Of a stretch of 40,452 nucleotides of DNA, positions 1 to 8,858 are shown one piece after another. The position numbers were made by a program, and so were the translations under genes. Source of the DNA: Acidobacteriota bacterium (lineage in GTDB: Bacteria; Acidobacteriota; UBA6911; RPQK01; JAJDTT01); NCBI GenBank assembly GCA_022827025.1, contig JAJDTT010000059.1, positions 1 through 40,452 on the forward strand. The letters run 5' to 3'. The notes beneath the pieces were generated by a model. That model saw only the letters and a program-made list of their open reading frames with translations, was not told the origin of the DNA and searched no databases. Numbering within the stretch: position 1 is the stretch's first letter; every line of letters starts with the position of its first letter.

Positions 1-115
1 GACTTTCACCACGGGCTGTTAGTCCGCTGTTAGGGACTCTCTCTTTCTTCAATTCGTTTTTCACCCGGAAGGGGAGTCCCGATCCCGTCTCACGCCCCTT
101 TTTCTCGACGGTTGC
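1..115. other. Upstream region of the GMC dehydrogenase operon
   Basis: No gene is visible in this short stretch. The octamer GCTGTTAG occurs twice close together (about 16-33), and GGGACT at 33-38 is matched by AGTCCC at 75-80, which could form a long-looped stem. No convincing sigma70 promoter is seen. The opening bases may be the tail of a dispersed repeat, but no second copy lies in the window. Confidence 0.3.
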
Positions 116-1846
116 TTGTGCTTGAATAGCCCTGTGCTCGAGGTCATTCGGAGCCCCAAGGTCTACGACGTGGTGGTCATCGGTTCCGGCGCCGGCGGCG
201 GGGCCGCAGTCCAGGTCCTGACCGGGAAGGGCATCGAGGTGGCGCTCCTGGAAGCGGGTCCCATGCTGGATCCCGAAAAGGACTACAAGGAGCACATGCT
301 CCCGCACCACGTGGATCACCGGGGCGCCGGCGAAGGTGGGGCCCATTACTTCGGAAGGCAGCCCTGGGGTTTCTTTCGGGCGCCCAACGGCGCCTGGGAT
401 CTGGAGGGCGAACCCTACACGGTGGCGCCGGGCAGCGAATTCCGCTGGTTCCGGTCCCGGATCCTGGGAGGACGCACCAACCACTACGGCCGCATCTCCC
501 TGCGGTTCGCCGACTACGATTTCCTGCCCTACACCATGGACGGGCTGGGCACCGACTGGCCCATCACCTACGACGACCTGGCCCCCTACTACGACAAGGC
601 CGAGTCCTTCATCGGCGTCACCGGGAGCATCGAGGGTATCCGGAGCGCGCCCGACGGCATCTTCCAGCCGTGCCCGCCCCCCAAGGCCCACGAGCATCTC
701 ATCAAGCAAGCCTGCAGCCGAATGAACATCCCCTGCATTCCCATGCGGCGGGCGGTCATTACCAAGCCGTTGAACGGAAGGCCCGCCTGCCACTATTGCG
801 GGCAGTGCGGCCGGGGCTGCATCACCGCTTCCAACTACGCCTCCAGCCAGGTCCAGATCCTGCCCGCCCTGAAGACGGGCAAGCTGAAGATCTTCGACCA
901 GGCCATGGCGAGGGAGATCCTGAGTGACGAGAACGGCCGGGTCACGGCCGTCTCCTACATCGACAAGAAGACTCGAACCGAGCGGCAGATCCGCTGCCGG
1001 GTCGTGGTGCTGGCCGCCAGTGCCTGCGAGTCGGCGCGGCTGTTGCTCAACTCCCGGTCCAGCCGCTTTCCCCAGGGCCTGGCCAACAACTCGGGAGTGG
1101 TGGGCCGGTTCCTGATGGACACGGTGGGTCTGGGCGTCAGCGGATACGTGCCGGCCCTGGAGGGCATGCCGCATTACGACACGGACGGATTCAGCGGGGG
1201 CCACGTCTACTCTCCGTGGTGGGAGTGGGACAAGAAGAACAAGGACTTCCCCCGGGGATACCACATCGAGATCGGAGGCGGCTTCGGTATGCCGGGCGTC
1301 GGCAGTTTCCAGGGCCAGGTGGCCCGAATCGGCGGCTACGGACGGCAGCTCAAGGACCGGATCCGCCGGGAATATGGAGCCTTCGTTGCGTTCGCCGGCC
1401 GGGGCGAGATGATCCCCAACAATCTGAGCTACTGTGAGCTGGATCCGGTGACCGTGGACAAGTGGGGCATCCCGGTGCTGCGGTTCCACTTCAAGTGGAG
1501 CGACTACGAGTGGAAGCAGGCCAGGCACATGGAGCGGACCTTCGTCGACCTCATCGAGTCCATGGGGGGGCAGGTGCTGGGCCGCCGGTCGCCCCGCGTG
1601 GACGGAAAGGGGATTTCGGTTCCCGGCACCATCATCCATGAGTTGGGAACGGTTCGGATGGGGAACGACCCCCGGAGTTCGGCCCTGAACCCGTATTGCC
1701 AGGGTCACGAGGTCCCGAACCTTTTCGTGGCGGATGCCGCGCCGTTCGTCAGCAATCCGGACAAGAATCCCACCCTGACCATCACGGCGCTGGCCTGGCG
1801 CACGTCCGACTACATCGCCGAGGAGATGAAGCAGGGCCATGTCTGA
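116..1846 (+). CDS. GMC-family FAD-dependent dehydrogenase, catalytic subunit
   Basis: Probably the large flavoprotein subunit of a periplasmic sugar or alcohol dehydrogenase of the gluconate/glucose-dehydrogenase type, oxidising a hydroxyl group and passing electrons to the respiratory chain. The N-terminus has the FAD-binding glycine motif GSGAGGG. The C-terminal GMC domain has the expected catalytic pair, His508 (HELGTVRMG) and Asn551 (NPT). A cysteine cluster C225-x2-C228-x2-C231-x3-C235 resembles the iron-sulfur ligand region of FAD-dependent glucose dehydrogenases. No signal peptide is visible. The next gene overlaps by 8 nt and carries a Tat signal, so folded co-export ('hitch-hiker') is likely, as known for related dehydrogenases. 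The start is a TTG at 116; a GTG at 134 is an alternative. No cytochrome c subunit follows. The substrate cannot be read from the sequence. Confidence 0.88.
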   Translation: MCLNSPVLEVIRSPKVYDVVVIGSGAGGGAAVQVLTGKGIEVALLEAGPMLDPEKDYKEHMLPHHVDHRGAGEGGAHYFGRQPWGFFRAPNGAWDLEGEPYTVAPGSEFRWFRSRILGGRTNHYGRISLRFADYDFLPYTMDGLGTDWPITYDDLAPYYDKAESFIGVTGSIEGIRSAPDGIFQPCPPPKAHEHLIKQACSRMNIPCIPMRRAVITKPLNGRPACHYCGQCGRGCITASNYASSQVQILPALKTGKLKIFDQAMAREILSDENGRVTAVSYIDKKTRTERQIRCRVVVLAASACESARLLLNSRSSRFPQGLANNSGVVGRFLMDTVGLGVSGYVPALEGMPHYDTDGFSGGHVYSPWWEWDKKNKDFPRGYHIEIGGGFGMPGVGSFQGQVARIGGYGRQLKDRIRREYGAFVAFAGRGEMIPNNLSYCELDPVTVDKWGIPVLRFHFKWSDYEWKQARHMERTFVDLIESMGGQVLGRRSPRVDGKGISVPGTIIHELGTVRMGNDPRSSALNPYCQGHEVPNLFVADAAPFVSNPDKNPTLTITALAWRTSDYIAEEMKQGHV

Positions 1847-2537
1847 ACCGGCCGGCCGTCGAGGCAACGAAGTTTCGCGCCGCGTCCTGCTCCGGCGGAT
1901 TGCCCTGACCGTGGCATCGGCTGGCGTGCTGGATCTGAAGGCCGGCCAGCACGTTCATGAAGCGGTGTCTCAAGAGAAGCAGCGAAACGGGGACTACGCG
2001 CCTCAATGTTTCAATGCCGGCGAGTACGCAACGCTGCAGCGGCTGAGCGAATTGATCATTCCGGCCGACAACCGCTCCGGCAGCGCCCTGGATGCCGGGG
2101 CCCCCGAGTTCATCGACGTGCTCGCCAACCAGAACGAGGAATTGGCCGGGATCTTCATTTCCGGAATCTTTTGGCTCGACCGCGAGATGGGCCGCCGTCA
2201 GGCCGGCCGCTTCACTGAGGCCGCCGAGGAGGAGCAGCTTCGACTCCTGGATGAACTGGCCGCCGTTGCCGACGGGTCAGCGGGGGGCTTGATAGAGTTT
2301 CATTCCGCCCCGGAATATGCCGGATTTCAGGATTACACGGCCCGTCCCGGGGAGCGTCTGGGGCCGGGCGCCCGATTCTTCGTGTGGGCGCGGCGACTCA
2401 TCGTGGATGCCTTCTACACCAGCCCCATCGGATTCGAAGACGTGGAATACAAGGGGAACCACTTCCGCACCGAGTACGAGGTCCCGCAGGAGGCCATCGA
2501 CTACGTCATGAAGCGGAGTCCCCTCGGCTCCGCTTGA
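1839..2537 (+). CDS. Gluconate 2-dehydrogenase subunit 3 family protein (Tat-exported small subunit)
   Basis: Small accessory subunit of a membrane-associated GMC dehydrogenase, 232 aa. Residues 13-20 (SRRVLLRR) followed by a hydrophobic stretch (IALTVASAGV) form a twin-arginine signal, so the complex should act in the periplasm. The segment YATLQRLSELIIPAD is typical of the gluconate_2-dh3 family. The start codon lies inside the 3' end of the catalytic-subunit gene (8-nt overlap), which implies translational coupling and a fixed subunit ratio. The family stabilises the flavoprotein and supplies its export signal; that role here is inferred from the family and the gene pairing. Confidence 0.87.
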   Translation: MSEPAGRRGNEVSRRVLLRRIALTVASAGVLDLKAGQHVHEAVSQEKQRNGDYAPQCFNAGEYATLQRLSELIIPADNRSGSALDAGAPEFIDVLANQNEELAGIFISGIFWLDREMGRRQAGRFTEAAEEEQLRLLDELAAVADGSAGGLIEFHSAPEYAGFQDYTARPGERLGPGARFFVWARRLIVDAFYTSPIGFEDVEYKGNHFRTEYEVPQEAIDYVMKRSPLGSA

Positions 2538-2576
2538 ATCCTGTGCAATTTCCGGATTCCCGGGGAGGAATGCGGG

Positions 2577-3848
2577 TTACGCCGGCCGGTGGTTCCCGTA
2601 GAGGGTCACGACTCCCGTCCGGTCGTCTCCGCCCAGATTCGCGGCCAGACCGAACTCGGGACGATTTGCGATCTGGTAGTCGCCGCATCGGCCCTTCATT
2701 TGCTTGAAGATCTCCAGGGCCTGCTTGACCCCCGTGGCGCCCACCGGATGGCCGAAGCCCATGAGGCCGCCTCCCGTGTTCACCGGCAGATCGCCTTCGA
2801 TGCTCGTGGTTCCATTCCGCACCATGTCCGGCGCTTCACCCGGCCGGCAGAATCCCAAGGCCTCGTAGAGGAGCAACTCGGTGACGCTGAAGCAATCATG
2901 CACTTCGGCCACGCCGATCTGCCCGGGTCCGGCCTGTCCGTCCTCGTAGGCTTCCTGCGCGGCTCTCGTTGCCGTGGGGAGGCTCAAGGGATCCGGGATC
3001 TCGTCCAGAGGGGCGGTCGCATGCCCGTAGGAAAGGATCTGAACGGCGTCCCGGGCGGGAGACTTGCCCAGCGTCTCCAGACCCCGGTCCGAAACCAGGA
3101 CCAGGGCCGATGCTCCGTCCGAGACCTGGGAGCAGTCGCTCACCTTCATATAGTCGCGGAACTCCGGATGACTGAGGAACTGGGGATTCCGGTCGGATGG
3201 AGCCGAAGCCTCCTCCAGGGTCAAACGGACGGCCCGCATGTGGGCGTTCGGGTTCCGGTTCGCATTGGCATAGGCCTTGACCACAACCCGGCCCAAGTCT
3301 TCTTCCTCCACGCCGTAGGCCTCCCGGTAGGCCTTGGAGCGGCGGGCGAAAAGACACGGGAAGGTGAAGGGATCGCAGCTCCGCTGGGTCTCGTAGTGGG
3401 CGGCCCGGGCCAGGTAGTCGGCGCCCACTTTGGCGCTGACCGTGGTCTGCACCTCGACCCCGGCCACCAGGACGAAGTCGCAGCCCGCGGATATGGCGTC
3501 GATCCCGGCGATCAGCGCCAGCCCGCCCGAAGCGCAGGCTCCCTCGACCCTGGAAAAGGCCTTGTTCTTGAATCCCGGCCGGACGCCGGCCAGGAGGGAC
3601 CCGAGATGCCCCTGCTTGGAGAAGAGCTCGCCGGTGAAGTTGCCCACGTAGCCCCGCTGGATCTGGTGGTCCGAGACACCCGTGTCTTCCAAGGCCCCGG
3701 CGACGGCCCGCTTCAGGTGCTCTTCCAGAGACGGGTTGGTCCTCCGTCCGAAATCCGGGTGGCCCTTCCAGATGAAGTCGGGATGGAATTTCCCGATGAA
3801 GCCGCTGTGGGCGCCCCCGATCAGGTGCACGTTTCGGGAAGGTTTCAT
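2577..3848 (-). CDS. Thiolase-family protein (SCP-x-type acetyl-CoA acyltransferase)
   Basis: Predicted thiolase-fold enzyme that cleaves or condenses acyl-CoA thioesters. The nucleophile is probably Cys105 in the motif EGACASGG. Later motifs are HDCFSVTELLLYE and a GGGLMGFGHPVGATG block carrying the second catalytic His. The HDCF block and the absence of a classic C-terminal CxG motif place it in the SCP-x/thiolase-like branch rather than with PhaA/FadA. The start at 3848 gives 423 aa beginning MKPSRNVHLIGG; an in-frame start 21 nt upstream is less likely. The start overlaps the stop of the cupin gene in an ATGA arrangement, so the two are probably co-translated. The CoA substrate is unknown; members act in beta-oxidation, steroid side-chain or aromatic catabolism. 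Confidence 0.85.
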   Translation of the reverse strand: MKPSRNVHLIGGAHSGFIGKFHPDFIWKGHPDFGRRTNPSLEEHLKRAVAGALEDTGVSDHQIQRGYVGNFTGELFSKQGHLGSLLAGVRPGFKNKAFSRVEGACASGGLALIAGIDAISAGCDFVLVAGVEVQTTVSAKVGADYLARAAHYETQRSCDPFTFPCLFARRSKAYREAYGVEEEDLGRVVVKAYANANRNPNAHMRAVRLTLEEASAPSDRNPQFLSHPEFRDYMKVSDCSQVSDGASALVLVSDRGLETLGKSPARDAVQILSYGHATAPLDEIPDPLSLPTATRAAQEAYEDGQAGPGQIGVAEVHDCFSVTELLLYEALGFCRPGEAPDMVRNGTTSIEGDLPVNTGGGLMGFGHPVGATGVKQALEIFKQMKGRCGDYQIANRPEFGLAANLGGDDRTGVVTLYGNHRPA

Positions 3849-4195
3849 TCGGCCTCTCCTTCGGTCCACAAGGCGGCGTAGTCTTCCCGGATGGGGCTGA
3901 ATACGTCCAGGGCCCGCGCGGTCCCCCCCACGGCCATGGCGCGATGGGGGATGTTGGGAGGAATGATGTAGTACTCTCCGGGATCCAGGATTCTCGACTC
4001 CGAACCGATCTGCAGCTCCATCCGGCCCTCCAGCAGCACGCCTCCCTGTTCATGGGGATGGCTGTGGAGCGGGACACGGGCGCCGGGCTCGAAGTCCACG
4101 ATCGACAACATGAGATTCTCGCCATGCGGCGCCCTGATCCGAATCCCGGGGAAGATCTCCCGGGCCTCGATTTGTTCCAGTTTCAAAAAAGGCAT
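3845..4195 (-). CDS. Small cupin-domain protein
   Basis: A 116-aa single-domain cupin. The first metal-binding motif is visible as VPLHSHPHEQGGVLLEGRME and the second as DPGEYYIIPPNIPHRAMAV, so a His-rich metal site is likely. Upstream sequence in the same frame crosses a dispersed repeat, so the start MPFLKLEQIEAR at 4195 is preferred. It precedes the thiolase gene with an ATGA overlap. Such small cupins can be sugar isomerase-like enzymes, dioxygenase-like enzymes or binding proteins. The sequence alone does not decide; the pairing suggests a part in the same catabolic route. Confidence 0.8.
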   Translation of the reverse strand: MPFLKLEQIEAREIFPGIRIRAPHGENLMLSIVDFEPGARVPLHSHPHEQGGVLLEGRMELQIGSESRILDPGEYYIIPPNIPHRAMAVGGTARALDVFSPIREDYAALWTEGEAE

Positions 4196-4249
4196 GCGGA
4201 CACCCCTTCCCATCCGTTCCGGATAGTCTATCAGCCCTGACGGGAAGCC

Positions 4250-4281
4250 GTAGGGGCGACCCTTGTGCATGTGGTCGCCCT
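4250..4281 (+). repeat. Dispersed palindromic repeat, copy 1
   Basis: The left arm TAGGGGCGACCC and right arm GGTCGCCCT flank CTTGTGCATGT. Compared with the copy at 40046-40072 it carries six extra bases (a duplicated GTG with CAT) in the centre. The arms can pair as a hairpin. Confidence 0.7.
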
Positions 4282-4310
4282 CAGGCGGCCGATCAGTGAA
4301 GTGTGACGGC

Positions 4311-4332
4311 GGGCAACCACAAGGGTTGTCCC
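4311..4332 (-). repeat. Dispersed palindromic repeat, copy 2 (inverted)
   Basis: GGGCAACCAC followed by AAGGGTTGTCCC is the reverse-complement form of copy 1, with G-to-A type changes matched on both arms (compensatory, so the hairpin is kept). It lies 29 nt from copy 1 in opposite orientation. Confidence 0.65.
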
Positions 4333-4483
4333 GACGGTGCGCCGGGAAAGATGGGCGCTGTCTCCCCGTGAGGCTGGCCATCCGCTATGATGAGATCCGC
4401 TGTGGGTTGGATCGCGGGACAGGTTTCCCCTCTTTCGGATTTTCATGACGGGTGTCAGGCGGTGTTCCTCCGGGAGCGGAAGC

Positions 4484-5350
4484 TTGCCTGAGCTCCCCGA
4501 AGTCGAAACCCTGCGCCGGGAGCTGGAGCCCCGGCTCCGGGGCCGGGTCATCCGATCGCTGAGCACGTTTCCGTCGCGGGTCTTCCAATTGGATCCCGCC
4601 GTCCTGGAGGCGGCCGTCACGGGACAGACCATCCGCGCCGTGTCCCGCCGGGCCAAGTACCTCATCTTCGAGCTGGACCGCTGGTACTGGATCATTCACC
4701 TGGGCATGACCGGACAGCTCACGGTCCCGGACGACTTCGGGGAGAGCAACGGATCGGGTTTGGGAGGGGATGCCCACATCGCCCTGGTGGCCCGTCTGTC
4801 CGGGGCCCGGATCCTGGTGTTCCGGGACGTCCGGAAGTTCGGCCGCGTCATGCTGCTCTCCAGGGACGGGAGCGGCTTGGGGTCCCGGCTCGGTTCCCTG
4901 GGTCCCGAGCCCTTGGGCAGCGGCTATCTCCTGGAGGACTTTTTGGGCAGACTCGGCAAGAGGAAGGCTCGGATCAAGTCGTTGCTGCTGGATCAGAAGG
5001 TGGTGGCCGGGGTCGGAAACATCTATGCCGACGAGGCCCTGTTCGAAGCCGGCGTGCACCCGGCCAGGAGAGTGCGGTACATCCGCCGATGGGAGAAGGT
5101 GAAGCTGTTCGAAGCGATTCCCCGGGTGCTGGAAAGGGCCGTGCGCCATGGCGGGACGACCCTGCAGGACTATCGGAGAAGCAGCGGCAATCCAGGTGAG
5201 TTTCAATCCATGCTCAAAGTGTATGGGCGTGACGGGCTGTCCTGCGCCCAATGCGGGTCCACGATTCAGAAGACGGTCATCAGCCAGCGAGGCAGTCACT
5301 TCTGTCCGAATTGCCAGCCCCGGAAGCCTCGTCCCAGACCGGTCGCTTGA
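4484..5350 (+). CDS. mutM: Formamidopyrimidine-DNA glycosylase (Fpg/MutM)
   Basis: Bifunctional DNA glycosylase/AP lyase that removes 8-oxoguanine and ring-opened purines. The family needs Pro immediately after the initiator Met as its catalytic nucleophile. That is met only if translation starts at the TTG at 4484, giving MPELPEVETL; the in-frame ATG at 4445 would add 13 residues and bury the proline. A GGGAG sequence lies 8 nt before the TTG. Glu3 follows, Lys58 (Lys57 after Met removal) is in AKYLIFEL, and the helix-two-turn-helix region has VVAGVGNIYADEALF. The C-terminal zinc finger has Cys254, Cys257, Cys274 and Cys277. Length is 288 aa, normal for the family. Confidence 0.95.
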   Translation: MPELPEVETLRRELEPRLRGRVIRSLSTFPSRVFQLDPAVLEAAVTGQTIRAVSRRAKYLIFELDRWYWIIHLGMTGQLTVPDDFGESNGSGLGGDAHIALVARLSGARILVFRDVRKFGRVMLLSRDGSGLGSRLGSLGPEPLGSGYLLEDFLGRLGKRKARIKSLLLDQKVVAGVGNIYADEALFEAGVHPARRVRYIRRWEKVKLFEAIPRVLERAVRHGGTTLQDYRRSSGNPGEFQSMLKVYGRDGLSCAQCGSTIQKTVISQRGSHFCPNCQPRKPRPRPVA

Positions 5351-5376
5351 GGTTGCATTCAGGAGGAGGGGAGAGA

Positions 5377-7047
5377 ATGAGCAGTCGAATCCAATGTGCT
5401 CCGATTCCAGGCGCAGACGAGTTGATGATTCCCGAATTCCAGCACTACCTGCTGGCCCTTCACGACCAGTTCGCGGGCCGTGTCCACGGGCTTCGGGAGA
5501 AGCGCGCTCAGGTCGTGAAACGAGCGCTCCACGACGGTGTCGGCCCGGCGCACCTGCCTCCGAGCGACGCCACCACCGGCGATTGGAGCGTTCCCGAGGT
5601 GCCGGAGGAGCTCTACGAGCCCGGGATCGAGATCTCGGGTCCGGCCTCCGTCACCGGGATGTTCATCAACGCCCTGAATCCGGGTCCGGGGGGATTCCGG
5701 GCCCAGGGCGACCTGGACGACGACGAGGACTCGGCAGGCCACCGCCTGGTGGACACCCTGCAGGCGGCATCCAACCGGAAGGGCGCCGTGGAACGCACCC
5801 TGACCTTCTACAACGCCGCCAAGGGAAAGAAGTACGAACTCGCGGAAGGGGACCTTCCCTTCTTCATGCATCGGGAACGAGGGCTCCACCTGGACGAGCC
5901 GGAGGTCCTGGTGGATGGAGCGCCGATTTCCGCCAGCATCCTGGGCACGGCGCTGACTCTGTTTCATGCCGGCCAGGCCCAGGCCCGGCGGGGTCAGGGG
6001 ATTTACTTCTATCTTCCCAAGATGGAGTCGGCCGGGGAAGCGGCATTTTGGAGAGATTTCTTCGCGGCGAGCCAGGATATTCTGCCGGGTCTCCGGAGCG
6101 CCACCATCCGGGCCATTGCCCTGGTGGAGTCGGTTCCCGCCGCCTTCCAGATGGAAGAGATTCTTTACGCCCTGGGAGAGTACTCGGCTGGACTCAATGC
6201 GGCCCGCTGGGACTTCAAGGCCAGCATCCTGGAGTACGTGATGGCGGACCCGGATTCGGTCTGGCCCGATCGTTTCGACGTGGACATCAAGACCACCGAT
6301 TTTCTGACTCGGATCTTTCGCCGCCTGGTGGCCATCTGTCTCAAGCGGGGCGCCGTTCCCATCGGCGGCATGGCCACCGCGCTGCCGAGCCGCGACGCCG
6401 AGGTGAACCAGGTGGCGGCCGAAGCGATCCGGGCCGACAAACAGTGGGAGGCCGAGCAGGGCTTTCTCCGGGGATGGGTCGCCCATATCTTTCACATGAA
6501 GACGGCCGCGGATCCCTTTCGGGACTTGAGGGGTTCGGGCTGGACGCCGTCGCCGGAAATGGCGCGGCCCGAGAACTACCCCATCGAACTCGCCGTCCCC
6601 GAGGGTCCGATCACCGAGGCGGGAACCCGCCGGAATGCCCGCATGCTGCTGGAGTACCTGGAGGGGTGGCTCAACGGGCGGGGCGCCAAGGGAATCGACA
6701 GCCTGGCGGGGCAGCCGGGCAAGCGGCCGGCCCTGATGGAAGACCTGGCCACGGCCCGGATCTCGGTGGCCCAGATCGCCCAGAGGGTGATCCACGAAGC
6801 CCCGGACGCCGAGACCGGCCGGAAGCACGATTTCGCTCTGGTCAAGAGGCTGCTGGGGGAGGAGCTGGAGAGCATCCTGGAGTTGAGCGCGGCGGCCTCG
6901 TCCGGAGCCGCCGCCGGGCGCTATCGGGATTCCTACAAGATCTCCCTGCAGTGGGTCAGGAATTATACGGAACTGGACTTCAGGAGTCTGGGCTCCTACA
7001 CCCGCGGCGACCTGGCCCGGATTGCCGCCGGTCCGGACGCCTTCTGA
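5377..7047 (+). CDS. aceB: Malate synthase (A-type)
   Basis: Condenses glyoxylate and acetyl-CoA to malate, the last step of the glyoxylate shunt and of glycolate use. The protein is 556 aa, close to the A isoform (about 530) and far shorter than the G isoform. Mg-binding residues are seen as Glu251 (ALVESVPAAFQM) and Asp279 (GLNAARWDF). The catalytic base is Asp456 in LMEDLATARIS, and WVAH is present. The start at 5377 follows a strong AGGAGG at 5361-5366. It is the first of two genes with the LctP-family permease, 34 nt apart. No isocitrate lyase or glycolate oxidase is in the window. Confidence 0.9.
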   Translation: MSSRIQCAPIPGADELMIPEFQHYLLALHDQFAGRVHGLREKRAQVVKRALHDGVGPAHLPPSDATTGDWSVPEVPEELYEPGIEISGPASVTGMFINALNPGPGGFRAQGDLDDDEDSAGHRLVDTLQAASNRKGAVERTLTFYNAAKGKKYELAEGDLPFFMHRERGLHLDEPEVLVDGAPISASILGTALTLFHAGQAQARRGQGIYFYLPKMESAGEAAFWRDFFAASQDILPGLRSATIRAIALVESVPAAFQMEEILYALGEYSAGLNAARWDFKASILEYVMADPDSVWPDRFDVDIKTTDFLTRIFRRLVAICLKRGAVPIGGMATALPSRDAEVNQVAAEAIRADKQWEAEQGFLRGWVAHIFHMKTAADPFRDLRGSGWTPSPEMARPENYPIELAVPEGPITEAGTRRNARMLLEYLEGWLNGRGAKGIDSLAGQPGKRPALMEDLATARISVAQIAQRVIHEAPDAETGRKHDFALVKRLLGEELESILELSAAASSGAAAGRYRDSYKISLQWVRNYTELDFRSLGSYTRGDLARIAAGPDAF

Positions 7048-7081
7048 GAGAGTGGCCGAGGGGAATTGGATGAGATAGATT

Positions 7082-8836
7082 GTGCTGGCTTTACTTTCCC
7101 TGCTCCCCATAGCCGTTGTCGGTGTCTTCCTGGTCGGCCTCCGTTGGCCGGCCAGCCGGTCCATGCCCATCTCCTACGTCACCGCGGCGGGACTGGCCCT
7201 CCTGGTCTGGAAGGTCCCCGTGGCTCAGGTGGCGGCCGCCTCCGTGAACGGCCTGGTGGTCGCCCTCTCCCTGCTCTACATCGTGTTCGGGGCCATCCTG
7301 CTGCTGAACACCCTGGAACAGAGCGGGGCTCTGGGAACCATTCGCCGCATCTTTACCGAGATCACCCCGGACCGCCGGATCCAGGTCATCATCATCGCCT
7401 GGCTCTTCGGCTCCTTCATCGAGGGGGCGGCCGGTTTCGGGACGCCGGCGGCGGTGGCCGTACCTCTCCTGGTCGCGCTCGGTTTCCCCGCTCTGGGGGC
7501 CGTGATGGCCGGAATGATCATCCAGAGCACTTCGGTCTCCTTCGGAGCCGTCGGGACCCCGATCCTGGTGGGCGTGAGCACCGGACTCTCGGCGGACTCG
7601 TCCGTCGTCGCCTTCGCCTCCGAGGCCGGCTATCCGGACTGGTCGCAGTTCCTGATCATGATCGGGACCAAGGTCGCCGTGCTCCACACCGTGACGGGCG
7701 CCCTGGTCCCGCTCTTCGTGGTGGGGCTCCTGACACGATTCTTCGGCCGGAACCGGTCTTTCCGGGAGGGGCTCCAGGTCTGGCGGTTCGCGCTCTTCGC
7801 CTCCTTCGCCATGGTGCTTCCGTACCTGTTGGTGGCATGGCTGTTGGGACCCGAATTCCCCTCCATGTTCGGAGGACTGGCCGGACTGGCCGTCGTGGGC
7901 GCGGCTGCCAAGAGGGGTTTTCTCATGCCCTCCCGGGAGGAGTACTGGGAGTTCGACGACCGGCGGAGATGGCCGGCGGAGTGGTCCGGAACGGTGCGGG
8001 TCGGAGACTCCGGCGGCGCCCGCACGGACCTGGGAGCACTGCGGTCATGGTCTCCCTACCTGTTGGTGGGAGTTCTGCTGGTCCTGACCCGGTTGCGGGA
8101 GCTGCCGTTTCTGGGCTGGGTCAATTCCTGGGCCATCACCCTTCCCGACCTCTTCGGGACCGATATCACGGCGTCGGTGCGTCCACTCTATCTTCCGGGG
8201 ACCATCTTCATCCTGGTCTGCTGCGTGACCTTCTTCCTCCACTCCATGGAGTGGCCGCGCTTCCGGTCGGCCTGGAGCAAGTCGGCGCGGACCATGTTGA
8301 CCGCGTCCGCCGCGCTGGTCTTCACCGTACCCATGGTCCAGGTCTTCATCCATAGCGGGGGAGGAGAATCGGGTTTCGAGAAGATGCCCATCGTCCTGGC
8401 CGACGGAGTGGCCGCCGTGGCCGGCTCCGCGTGGCCCTTCTTCTCACCGCTCATCGGGGGGTTGGGCGCGTTCGTGGCCGGCAGCAATACGGTGAGCAAC
8501 ATGATGTTCTCACTGTTCCAGTTCGGGGTGGGGGAGAGGATCGGCGTCGATCCCACCTGGGTCGTGGCGCTTCAGGTCGTGGGCGGGGCCGCCGGCAACA
8601 TGATCTGCGTCCACAATGTCGTGGCGGCGTCGGCCGTCGTGGGGCTGGTGGGCCGCGAAGGGCTGGTGTTGCGCAAGACGTTGATTCCCTTCGCCTACTA
8701 CGCCCTGCTGCCGGGAGCTCTGGGGTACTCGATTCTCTGGTCCGCGGAACGTGGACTGGCCAATGCGGGCGTCTTCGTGGCGCTGGCCGTCTGGACGGCG
8801 GCCGGCTACCTGATCGCCACCCACCGCAGGGGCTGA
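7082..8836 (+). CDS. L-lactate/glycolate permease family transporter (LctP/LldP/GlcA)
   Basis: Polytopic inner-membrane proton symporter for 2-hydroxymonocarboxylates, 584 aa. Strings of hydrophobic segments run from residue 2 to the end. Family signatures include [19 protein letters not shown] and [16 protein letters not shown], plus a late [16 protein letters not shown]. The start is a GTG at 7082 with only a weak ribosome site. It directly follows malate synthase. In E. coli the glc operon likewise pairs malate synthase (GlcB) with the LctP paralogue GlcA (glycolate permease), so glycolate is a good candidate substrate besides lactate. The exact substrate cannot be told from the sequence. 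Confidence 0.9.
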   Translation: MLALLSLLPIAVVGVFLVGLRWPASRSMPISYVTAAGLALLVWKVPVAQVAAASVNGLVVALSLLYIVFGAILLLNTLEQSGALGTIRRIFTEITPDRRIQVIIIAWLFGSFIEGAAGFGTPAAVAVPLLVALGFPALGAVMAGMIIQSTSVSFGAVGTPILVGVSTGLSADSSVVAFASEAGYPDWSQFLIMIGTKVAVLHTVTGALVPLFVVGLLTRFFGRNRSFREGLQVWRFALFASFAMVLPYLLVAWLLGPEFPSMFGGLAGLAVVGAAAKRGFLMPSREEYWEFDDRRRWPAEWSGTVRVGDSGGARTDLGALRSWSPYLLVGVLLVLTRLRELPFLGWVNSWAITLPDLFGTDITASVRPLYLPGTIFILVCCVTFFLHSMEWPRFRSAWSKSARTMLTASAALVFTVPMVQVFIHSGGGESGFEKMPIVLADGVAAVAGSAWPFFSPLIGGLGAFVAGSNTVSNMMFSLFQFGVGERIGVDPTWVVALQVVGGAAGNMICVHNVVAASAVVGLVGREGLVLRKTLIPFAYYALLPGALGYSILWSAERGLANAGVFVALAVWTAAGYLIATHRRG

Positions 8837-8858
8837 CCCGGTCCCGTGCGAATTCTGG

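Larger units (their letters stand above)
4196..4483. other. 288-nt intergenic region with two inverted copies of a dispersed repeat
   Basis: This gap between the divergent cupin and mutM genes holds no supportable gene. It contains two copies of the GGGCGACC/GGTCGCCC-type repeat in opposite orientation (4250-4281 and 4311-4332). A GGGAG Shine-Dalgarno-like stretch at 4471-4475 precedes mutM. TATGAT at 4386-4391 resembles a -10 box but has no matching -35. Confidence 0.6.

Noticed and set aside
4386-4391. TATGAT as a -10 box for mutM
   Set aside because: No -35 hexamer at suitable spacing, and nearly 100 nt from the chosen start codon.
5359-7170. Open frame of about 600 codons on the minus strand opposite malate synthase
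   Set aside because: Antisense shadow; malate synthase on the plus strand has all catalytic residues and a strong ribosome site.
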